From assembly GCA_028564705.1 (NCBI GenBank), contig JAPXFQ010001133.1:2556001-2620000 (forward strand): a DNA stretch of 64,000 nt. Reading direction: 5' to 3'. The stretch is from Apricaphanius iberus. Taxonomy: Eukaryota; Chordata; Actinopteri; Cyprinodontiformes; Aphaniidae. Positions within the stretch are counted from its first letter, which is position 1. Each line of letters starts with the position of its first letter. The notes under the pieces are model-generated. The model saw only the letters and a list, made by a program, of their open reading frames with translations. It had not been told where the DNA came from and made no database searches. Below, in pieces: positions 11,401 through 23,400 of this stretch. The position numbers and the translations under genes are program-made.

Positions 11401-14400
11401 ATGACATGCTCTATAAAGTGCTCTGGGGTATTACAGGACACATAGCTGGGACACTTTTTTATCACCTAAAGTGAAACCTTGGGCTGTTCAAAGTACTCTC
11501 TGAGATGTTTTTTCACCGCGCCGAAAAACTGTGATTGAGTTGGTCGATCATCAAAATATTATTCTACTAAAATAATTGTCTTCTACTTGATTTCATCTAT
11601 TATTTAATTCCCAAAATATAAAACTATTTCTTTGATTCAGAATTGTATAGTACATTCGCATGACAGAATTTATATGGAACTTTTTTGGCAATACTCAAAG
11701 CATTTGTAGTAATATCACCAAAACCAAAGAACATGATTTTTATATTATAAGAAATGCCTCTTAAGTGTTATATACAGAATTTTACCCAACCCTAACCGGA
11801 GTTCACCAACAATTAGCAATCTAATTTCCAGAAGATTTCATTTCCTGGTCCCACCGTTAAAATAAAATTTTGCATAAAAAGTGTGTCATTAAGTAAAGCA
11901 GCAAAATATTCAAGCTTTACAAAACATTCCTTAGGTGTAGTTTTCCCCGCATGTTAGCATTTAAGCTAATGCTGCTACTGCTACATGTTTGCCTACCACT
12001 GCATAGGTTAACATCGCTGTTACTCTAACAGAGGTAACATTCTGAATATTACAGTACCTCTGCTTGCGTTATGAATAAAATGTATTAACTTTTGTGTCAT
12101 GTCCAGCTTGTTAAATATGTTGATAATCTGCTTTTCTCTAACATTGTTTGGCCCATGTTCCACCTTTGTTTTCTACCATGCTGAATAGTACTAAGATGCT
12201 CTTTACTTTGGTAAGAAAAATCAGTAGGCAAGTCGAGAGGATTGTTTTAGCAATACAAATGCAAAAGCTTTACGACAAATTTTGAGCTTCAAGCTAATCT
12301 TGCTGCTTTAAAAAAAATGACAAACATAAAATCACGGTACTCTTTCTGAAACACACTGCATAGTAGCTTTAGAGAAATTACTTAGATTTTTGTAATGTAC
12401 ACCACAATTTTTGTATCATATTCTTGCTCCTGAAGTACATAATTTGCCAGGTAAAGGAGCAAAACAAAACACAACCTTTCTGTCTTACATTTAATTTAGC
12501 AGCTGCTTTTTGCTGCTGTTGATCAAAGGTTGTTAAACCCTTCCCCAGTTATGGTGAATATTGTGCAGAACCTCATCTTGTATAAACAAAAATACTAAAC
12601 GTTGATTCAAATTTAGTTTCTGACACAAGAAATAAGCTTCCTGCAGCATAATAAACAATCAAAGGAACCTCTATAAGCATCTATTGTATTTACATTATGA
12701 TGAAATAGTCTCGGATGAACTTTGTCAGCTAAAATTTGTGTTCAAGTAAAGAGGAGAGGAAATGTAATTCGAAATCAAACAGTTTATCGGTCAGGTGAAG
12801 CTTTGCAGCAAATTAGCTTTTAAGCTAGTGTTCTTGCTAGTGATCACACAGATCAGCAGCTAGTTGCAGCTAAAGTGCATTGCTCTTAACCGGAACATCT
12901 AATCTTGAAACCTACTCCATTGATTAGAACAACGTTCCAGATAAACTAAGGCTGTTTTCACACGTATTTGGGTCGAGCCAGGCGCCGCTCCAGAAGTAAA
13001 AAGTTTACATTTGTTTCAATTTTCTACAAGTACGGCTCCTTTCACATATGTTTTTTGTCAGCACACCGAAGTTGTCGCTCTACAGAGCTGAACGTTGTGT
13101 ATCCATGGCAACTAGACGGAAGTTGATGCTTATCCCAACAGGAAAAGAAGCCTGGCTGAGATGTAAACAGAACACACGTGAACCATGGAGAACGAACAGC
13201 AACGCCGTTTCCCCTTGATACTGCTTTTGGCATTGTACATATTTTATCTGTTTCAATGTCAGGAATATGTTTAATTTCAAAAGGAGCCTTCTATCCTGAC
13301 AACGAATGCAACGAATCTGTCGTGGAACAGAGCGGGAGGATGGATATCTCTACAGCACATCTGCTTACGGGTACCCGTTTAGTTCAAAAGGGCGGAGTAT
13401 CTGGACTTTAGGGCGAGCTAAAGTTGCTGCGCGTTCACACATCACTCGCGCCGCATTTAAGGTCGACGCAAGCCGCTCCGAGACCCACATCTCTGGCAGC
13501 TCCGAGAGCGGGGGAGTTACGTCAACTACGAATGCGAGTGGCGTGTTCACACTAGTCCAGCCGCGCCGCGTTCGGACCCAAAACTCAGTTAGGTCGACCT
13601 AAATGGTCCTGGTGTGAAAACAGCCTAAGTTAGGTAAACTCAGCAGCTAAGCAAAGAGCAACGCAAGAAAAGCCTCATTGCTTAAGTTTTACTGCCCAGC
13701 TAATAAGCTTTTAAGCTAATGTTGCTGCTATGTTGTCTCAGAACCCTACCCTTTCTCCATCTAGAAATCCCCCCTTACAAAGTGTCCACTTTGACATCTA
13801 TCATCTCTATTTCAACCTTTCTGAGACACACTGTGCTAAATAAAACAGAAAGAAAGGCTGGATAACAAATAACTCAAGCATTTAGCTTGCTCCAATAATG
13901 CTCGGGAAATTTGAGCTGGGTTTGACGTCTCACTCAAATAAACTGCGTTCCAGTTAATGTAGTCAGATAAGATGGCGATGCCCAGGTTAGCCAATGTTGG
14001 TAGTACCGCATTGTTTTAAGCCATATGTAAGTTTAAAGTTGCAGGGACTACATGTAACAGTGAATTTAGAAGCACTCTTACTAGTGTAAAATAGAGATGT
14101 TTCCACCACATCTACTATTGCTAACACAAGGGGCAGCCATATTGATAGTAGACAGTTGAAGTCAACTAGAAATGTAACGCACCATAACTTTTTAGCTACA
14201 ATTGAAACCCATTCTAGCCACAATGGGTTCACAGTAAAAGTATTTTGGTTTGGATCATTCACCGTATTCGCTTTGCCACAAATGAAACACCACATTTTTG
14301 CATCAAGTTTAACTTTTTGTTTAGTAATAATTTTGTTTTGACGTCTAGCTTGTAACTATGACTACATCTTGATAGAATATAATATTTGATCAGTGAGTTA

Positions 14401-17400
14401 GACTGTTTTAGATTGTTCCAGAAATTATGTGGAAATGTTTTTCTGAAACAGAAACTTCAGGCACGGAGTATTGGGATCATACCACCAGGGCAACATGATG
14501 CCCATTATTGCCATAGATAGGTTGTTTATATAGTGGGCTGTTCAGCTGCTTCCCAACAATTATTAAAATGACAAACCTCATTATTAGCTCATTTTTCATG
14601 ACTTCATTTTTTATTTTAGGAACAGTCATAGATTCATTCTGCAGACCCCAAAATCCCCTGTTCAGATTTAGCCCCGAACAGGGAACAGCTTATAGTAATG
14701 TTGTCGGATTTTTTTTTCCATCTATGGCTGTTATTTTGATCCAAAATGGAAAAAGTGGGGCGAGACCGAAAACTACAGTGTGAGCTCCTCAGGGATGAGG
14801 AAGGTTCAGGAATGTTGGCATGGAAAAAGAAGTACCCATCCAAGCATGAACGTGAAAAAAGGTACATGGACGAAGGAGAAAAGAAAAATGAGGCACAAAC
14901 ACACACACGCTCAAAATAAGTCAAGCCTCTCGATTACTGGGCAGCCCAAACACAGAAGCAGCTATGTTTCCCCGGTACAGACGCGTCACATCCAAGAGCC
15001 GCCAAGCGTCACCGTTTAGCAGTACAGATGCAGCCCGCTAGTCAGGAGCTGGTGTTGGCAGACAAATGGTACAAGTGGTAAAATAAGCAGGCGCCAGCTG
15101 ATGACTGATGGCCTAATATACTTAGGTCAAGAACTGAGTTCACTTAAACCCAGAGGGGTTTTTCCACCATCTATCTTTTAAAAAAGGGAACTTTCAGGTG
15201 GTCTTAGCAAGTTTGCTACTATCAATATAAATGTATCTATGACTTCTGAATGTGGATAAAAATATGACTGCTCTCTTCAGAAAATGAAAATTTTCATTAT
15301 TTTGTTTTCTGGCTCGTTGTGAAACATTTTTAAATAGTGTAGAAATAAAAGAACCTGAACTCTATCTTATATTTCCCTCCTGTGTAACAATGGTTGTGGT
15401 AGTATGATGGTATGGGTCCATTTTGTTTTGCTCTAAATCTAAGGTGGGTTTATGCTTTCTTGTTTCTTATATTTCAGTTTTATAATTTATATCCATGATA
15501 TTGAATAACAGAGCCAAAAGTATCCAGTCATAATCTTTTTTTAGAATTAGGGATGAAACGATACCACTTTTCTAAAACCGGTACGATACCGATACTTGGT
15601 CGATCTTAGTACTTGCTGATACCGCGAACCAATGCCGATACTTCTACCACACTAAAAATGAACTGAATTGGAAGACAGGTTTTATTTTCTTCCTTGCTTG
15701 TTACAAAAAATGATGAAGAATTACATACAGATATAAAAATATTAATATTAATACAAGTGACCAGAAAACTACAATTTTAAGTGAAAAACTGATTTTCTGT
15801 GAAATTATTGTTGAGTTTTCACATTTTAAGTATCTGTTCATGGCATCGGTTAACTATTCGATACTGATACAGTAGATAAAAATGGTATTGGACCCCATAC
15901 TCGATACCAGTATCGGAATTGGTGCATCCCTATTTATAATCATAAAATATTCAAAAGTTCTTTGGGTTTTTTTTCCATTTGAATTAACATTCATTTGAAC
16001 CCAAAACTACATATAAACAATGTAATTAAACAATTGTATTTAAAATATAAACAGTTCACCTGCTGTGGCCTAAACTCTCAGTCTTACAACTTCCTCTTAC
16101 TCTGTTTGAAACTGAAATGATCACCTGATTGTGTGTAATCAAATACTGGGATCAGAATCAGGTTGCTCAGGGCCCCCCAAAACCAATTCCGGAGCCCACC
16201 ATAAATGCGGAAATTGAACAGAAATTAACTACATGTGTTAAAATTTATGAAAATGTGAATATTAATCCATTTAATTTCATTTTGTTTCAGTGAATACTAT
16301 TTAAAAAATTTAAATTGATGAAATATTTATGTAGTAACTGGCAAGTTTCTTTGTAACTAATTACTTTTTAATAATTTTTTTGTTGCAAAAGTATTTAAAT
16401 AAAATACATTTAAAGGAATAGAAATTACTATACTGTTCCTTTTAATTTACAAAAAAATTAAAATAAAATGTAAAATTACTTTTTCATATTCATTGTTTGA
16501 TTGTTGTGTTACCATAGTTACAATCTGATGCTTTAGTTTAACCTTTCTATTATGCTTGAGCTTCAGATTGTCTTGGCTAATATTAATAATTACCTCTGAT
16601 TCAATTTTAGGATCAGCTAAATAAAGTCCGCCTACTTTTCCAGATTAGACCCAATCTTGATTGAAACGCTGTTATTGTGGGTAGTGGTCTTAACAGAAAG
16701 GGGGCGCCCCTGAGTCAAAATAATGTATTATGGCTCCTTCGCGTAGCTTATGTTTGTTTCTAGAGCCGTTTGTGCACGTCGTCTGACATTAACGCGATAG
16801 GTCTGAACACGCCAAATCAGCGTTACCACTAGGGGGACCGGGTGTCCGTACACGGGGACAACAGCGGCCAAACCAGAAGCAAAAACAGCAACAACAGTGG
16901 TAAATATGGTCTTCTACGATACGGTCTTTTTCTGTCGTAATCTGAGGATTAACCAGCCGATTATCTCCTCTATGGTCACCATGTTTGTTTTGTTAATACC
17001 CTTCATGTCCGGCACTCTATCTGGTCTGAGTTCTGTACTCTGCCCTCTAGTGGAACTCTCCAGTAGTACAGCCTGTTTCTGGTGTCAACGTGACGTTACG
17101 CGAGTTTAAAACACAAGCGTATCCCCGGCCTAAGTGTCCTGTGGGATCAGCTTGAACATCACATCCGAACCGGAGCAATCCATGGAGGGTCTTTCTGCTC
17201 TAAACTGTAGCGTGCATCTAGACCTAATATGGGACCTGAGTTTTGCTAACAGCTTGATCTAGCAAAAACATTTCCGACTCTATATTTAGCCTCGTTTGTT
17301 AAACTGAAGCAACAAGCGAGAGATTCTAAGCTTTGCCTTTCTGCAGCTCATGAAGGGACCAATGAGGGAAAGCTGGGAGGAGAGAGAGTTAGCAGAAGGA

Positions 17401-20400
17401 GGAATACAGAGGGATATGGTTACTGCCCCCGAACCACTTCTCCTCTCTCATTTTGGGTACGGGAGTCTTGCGGAGACCCCTAGCCGCTCTCTTGGCCTTA
17501 TATAGCGCGTTTGGACATTTCTTGGCAGTTGACAGGAGGAAATGAAGCCAGCAGTAAAAATGAGTGCATCCTGGTCCAGTCCAGAGGCTGTGCAGACATG
17601 CAGGCAGAAGCGCGTTCAGTAGCTGTGCTGGCACGCGTCTGGGATTACTGCTGCTGTTTGGAGTGAGAAGGACGAGGAAGAAGAGGAGGAGGAGGAGGAG
17701 GGCTTCTGCTTTACGGTACTTGCTTTCTCGCCTCGGCTCTTGTGTCAAGTCTGGGAGCATGTGAAGGAAGAGAGGGAAAGGAGCGCCGGCGTGCAGGTAG
17801 GACTGTTCAGGGAAAATGTTTTCTCAGCTGCTTTGAACAACAAAAGGTTTTTTTACTCCATAAAACAGCTCATCTGTCTAAATGTAGGTGCATAACTCAT
17901 ACATGCAAAAAGAGATGTAGATTACTGGAGTATCTACGCCTCTTTTTCCCCTCTGGATGTTTTGCCTGTAGGACTGCTCTGCTGCTTCGGTCGTGGGAAA
18001 GTTGCCCCCATGGGAACGAAGCAGGCCCGGTTCACAGGAACGGGGGAGCTTTTCACGACCCAACCAGCGGTGATTTGTGACGAGAGAGCAACTGGTCAGA
18101 CACCCTGTTCTCGCCAGGAAAACCGCTGCAGCATTGCTCAGGATGCTGACATTCGGTCACCTTTGACCTCCAGCTAATAAAGGCAATCAAGCATGATTGG
18201 TTGTTTTAAAAAAAAAGGAGGAAGTATCATTATAAAAGTTGCAATCCTAATTTAAAGGGAAAGTGAGATTATTTTCCACCTGGACCTTATTTTTAGCAAA
18301 CTTTACATCCATTTGTTCATCCAGACAAGTTTGGAACCACTTGGAGTCCTTCAGGAGAAGTAATATCCATTCATGATCAGTGTATATCTGCATATATGGA
18401 TTTCAGTACATACCGAAACATAACACCAATAGGCCTACTGATACTTCTACCGCCAAAATGAATCAGAAGACAGGTTTTATTTTATTCTCTGCTTTTTACA
18501 AAAATGTATTGTGAATTAGATGAAAAATAATAAATAAATAAAAATGACCACAAAACTTAAACCTAAAGTGAAAAGATAAGTAATTAGTTACATTAAAAGC
18601 CTGTAAAAACACCCAGAAGCTAATACACTGCAAATTAATTGTTGCTTAATGAGATTCCTTGTCTTCAATCTAGCCGAATTATCTTCTCCATCTTGTTTTG
18701 GGCATTACAATTACAGATTCATGTTTTAGATAATCAGACTTATTTCAAGTAAATATTAATACTCCTATTTAGTCTGTATTTCTGAAAGTTAAGTATTTTA
18801 CATTTTTGAAGCAATAGTTTTGAGGAGTTGGAAAAATAAAAATCTTTCTCAAAATGAGAAACATTCACTTTTTTTCTTGAAATAAAAATGTCAATCCTAT
18901 CTCATTATATTTATTTTAAGTTTCTAAAGCAATCACATCTTCAAGGCTATATTTTGTCATAACATAGACACTGGTTCTGAAACTGACTGGGTAATATGGT
19001 GTATAATCAAGTAGGTTTTCTAGTTTTAGGATTTATTAGCTTAATTTAATGAGAAGAAATATATTTAAAATGATTTATTGTGGTAGTTTTTAGATTATTT
19101 TCCTTGATTTGTTCCTTAAAATAAGTGTTTTATGCTTATTTTCAGATTTGATTTCCTCTATTTGTTTTTTTTTGGAATAAGTGGTTAAAGCTTATTTTAA
19201 CATTCAATTGTCTTTATTTGTTACTTAGAATGATTGGTTTAGGATCTATTGTCTTGTTTTATTTATTGTCTTGATTTGTTGTTAGAAGAAGTGTAAAACA
19301 CATATTTTTAGCATTATTTAGATCTAGAAACTATTCTTATTTAAGAAATATTAGTAAGAAAAATTTGGTTACTACACGGGCAGATAAACTAAAAGCAGGT
19401 GTATTTATGTAGCATTAAGGAGTTTTGCAGTGACCTAAGCGATATTCCCCTGAGTTCAGACGACTCAGAGGTGTTAATGATTAATAACTAAACCTGGTTA
19501 AATGAAGGAGTTTTGGGGCCGATAATTCCTTATTACAGGTAGCAAATCTCCTGCCCTGATTGTCTCCCATTATATGAATATACGCTGATCAGACTGGATA
19601 TAAACTTCTCCTGAAGGACTCCAAGTGGCTCCAAACTCGTCTGGGTGAGTAAATTAACATAATCTTTGCTAAAAAATAAGGTTCAGGATCAAAAAAGTAA
19701 AAAAACGTTCCCTTTAAGTCAGTGAGCAATCCTAAAGGTGGGAGTTTTTATTATCCAAATCTCAGGAATTATTTTTGTTAAAATGTCTTAATAAGAACAT
19801 GTTCCCTGCAGATCTACACAGAAAGACTTCCTGAAAAGCTAAACATTGAGACAAATCTGTGAAATCTAAACGCTGTTAGCTCCTCTGTAAACCTGCTCTA
19901 TTAGCAGTTAAGCTTAACCACTGATTTAGATCTGTGAATAAGTGATGAACGGTGAGTTTAACACAGACTGCTTGCTGCTTTATGCACCAGATCAAACATA
20001 GAAGCGCATCAGGTTCTCAGTTCTTGTTGTTTTGTCGAGTATTTCTGCAGCTTTTATGTCGACTCGCAGTCGTTTCCCCTTCCTTCGCCGTGTAATTAGT
20101 GGCCAGGCGAGAAGCGGCATCCTGCAGTCGTCCCAAATTAAACCGGGACTGATAGGCTGTCCGGAAACACGCCGATCGCTCCAGTAACGACGAAAACAGG
20201 CCCAAGTTAGCCCCGCTTTTACGGTTTGAAAGATTTGTAGACGTTTTTATTTCCCCTCACAAAGGAAATTGGAATCAGGTAGATTTCAGTCCCACTTTGG
20301 TGCCAAACATTAGAGTTCTCCCATGACTGGATCCCAGATCAGATGTCCTATGATTATATGCGGTCATTTCCCCTGTTGCGTGAAATTTCAAGGCAGCCGT

Positions 20401-23400
20401 TCATATTCTGTGGGTTTCAACCTGTATCCAAAGTGAGCCACAATCACACATCTCATATTCATCACTCCCCTGTTTATTGGAGTGTTTGGTCGTGTTTATG
20501 GTGGTTTAAACTGTAACCAGGGGGAGGGCAGCCAAGCCAGAGCCTGATGATCAAATAGCTGCCTCCTCGTTGATCCGTAGTCTTTGGGCCATCGCGTGTC
20601 CACCACACAAAGCTGCCCCGGCCTCTCCAAACGAACAATGGCATGTCGGTTTGGAGGTGGAACAGCCTCAGTGCCGTTTGTTGGGCGCAGAAACCATGAT
20701 GGCTGTTAGCCGTAAATAACCGGCCTGTAAGTTGTGGCGAAGTTTGTCCGAAGACGTGAACGCTGCCTGGCTACGGACTGTTAACCATGTGGTAGTCATT
20801 TAGTTGTTAAGGCTAAAACAAATCTAAGAGTTTGACAACTTTGATGTTAAAAGACGGAAAGCTGCTAAAGAGCTCTGGATTACGAGCACGCTTGTAAACG
20901 TTCTTGTCTAAAGCTTTATGAGAAATGAGACAGGAGCAGAAGCTGACTGAATGTATTAAAACTAGCAGGAATCCATGTCTTTTCATAGATTCATTGCAGT
21001 TCAGTCTGTTCTCCGTCTTTACATCATACATTTTCACACACAAAAAAAGGATTTCTACTAGTGATGTCACAATATTTTCATCTTTGTGGCTATGTTAGCT
21101 TGTACTTGCCAACCCTGAGACTTCAGAATTAGGGGGACATTCAAAAGGCACTCGGGCGGGGGTTAAAAAATAAAAAATTAAATACTTGAATATTACAGAC
21201 TTTATTTATTTGACAAAAACATTCCACAGCAATAACATAAGTTAACGAATTAAACAGTCCCTCCAGGATTTTACGGCACTCTTTTGTGGTTGCTGAGGCC
21301 TGAAATGCCTGATGCTGCAGCAGCTTTTGTGAAAAGTTGCGAAAAAAGTCGCAGTTTTTTTATTTGTGATTTTCTTTAAAAAAAATTGGCAATCATTTAA
21401 ATTGTTTGAAAAGAAAGCTTTATATATATTATTACTTTGTAACATTATTAGTTAAGAGTCTATATTGTCATATAAACTTTAGCAAACCAAAATGACTTTA
21501 AATTTAATTTTAACAGATGAAAACGTTTAAATGTGACACAGACTGGGTCCCCGCTAGAAGAACGTCTCTGCTTTTATTTTGGTACAGACTCAGACCCACC
21601 CTGGGCCCCTTTTAGCCCCTCTTTATTAACCTCCTGGATACCCCTCCACTCAGCAGCACTAAAACATTTAGGAATAATCACTTAGTAATCATTCTAAAAA
21701 CTCACAGGGGTCTCTGTCTCAGGAGAGAGTATTTTTTCTCCCTTTGGTCAAGCGCAGCATTGATTCTGTTGATTTCAATGCCGTAACTTTAGTTTCTGAT
21801 GGACCAAAAGCACGACCAGCATGGCTCTCGGACTCTAAAGGGTGGAAAAAGAGCCTTGATCCGCTGCCGAAGTTAACATTGCACACCTGGAATAGAAGGA
21901 AAATAGACTTGAGGTCGGTCAAAATAGTTTATAATGCTGAATAGCTCAATGGATTTTAAAAGTAATTTAAACTCCAGCTTCTATCAGTCGCATGAAGACT
22001 GTTCTCCTGAAAATCTGCCGCTCGCTGCTGCTGTATCCGTGCGTCGCTGTTTAAAGCTGATTATTTTCCTCATCGGACATACAAGAGTCACATAGGTGAC
22101 CCATTTTGGATTCAAAACAGCAAATTTCAACAAAAGTTGATGGATTTTAATGACTGGAGTAAGGAAAGTGTGCCCCATAACAAAAACTCTGCAAAATGAC
22201 CCATAAGGTTATTTTGACCCAACTGGTTAAAAAGGGACCAACAATTAGGTTATTTCAACCCAGACAATTGGGTCATTCTTTTTGACCCAAATTCTGGGTT
22301 AAATACCTGACCCAAATGTTGGGTTAAAAAAACCCAACATTGTAGCTAATATAACCCAAATTCTGGTTCAAAAGAACAACTCAATATATGGGTTGAAATA
22401 ACCCAAAAAATAGTTGGTCCCTTTTTAACCCAGGAGTTGGGTCAAATATATCCCATTATGGGTTACTATGCCAGTAAGCCTTATTTCAGAAATAAAACTC
22501 ATTTACTGCAGCTTTCCATCTATCCATTTTCTGAACCCTTAGTCTTCCAGGGGTCATGGGGGTGCTGGTGCCTATCTCCAGCTGTCAACGGCAAGAGGCA
22601 GGGTACACCCTGGACAGTTAGGACAAACAACCATGCCAAACAACCACACCTGAGATTTAAAGTGATCAATTAACCTGACTGTTTGGACTGGGGAGGAAGC
22701 CAGAGTACCCGGAAGGAACCCACACATGCACGGGGAGAACATGCAAACTCCATGCCGGGAAACGAACCCACAATCTTCTTGAGGCAAGGCAACAATGCTA
22801 ACCACTGCGCCACCGTAATTTCCTGCAGCCAAACACAAACTAAAAACACATATTTTTGGTGTCGTTCTTCCTCTTCTTTTGAATTTCTGGTAGACTCATG
22901 TGTATGTCTATATTGTACTTGTACACAACTGATAATGTGATTGTTCATATTATAGAGAATTGTTGACATTATAATATAATAACTCCATAAAATACACCAC
23001 TCCAACAAAAAAAATACATTAGAGAGAGAGCCAACCCTATAACCCATAACATGGGTTATTCTTTGAGAAATAACCCAGAAACCCAAACAACCCAGGATTT
23101 GGGTCAAAATATTAGCCATATAACCCAGAAAATGCTTACTCTCTGAAAAAATAACCCATAATTTTAACCCAACACAAATAACCCAGAAAATGGGTTGAAG
23201 AAATAACCCAGGAGTTTTTTGTGTGTAGGACCTCCTTTGTCAAAATGCAAATGTAACATATTTTATCTCTATTGTTCTCATATCAGAAACAGGCAGTGTA
23301 CATGATATGCGATGCTGTCAGATATCGGGAGAAATTCATGAGAAAGATTACCCTGGGAGATTTTCGGGAAGTTGGCAAGTAAGTGGTGCCGATTTTCACA

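Noticed and set aside
22756..22813. A-box and B-box words suggesting a tRNA gene
   Set aside because: No cloverleaf can be completed, and the sequence continues into a known type of fish SINE body.
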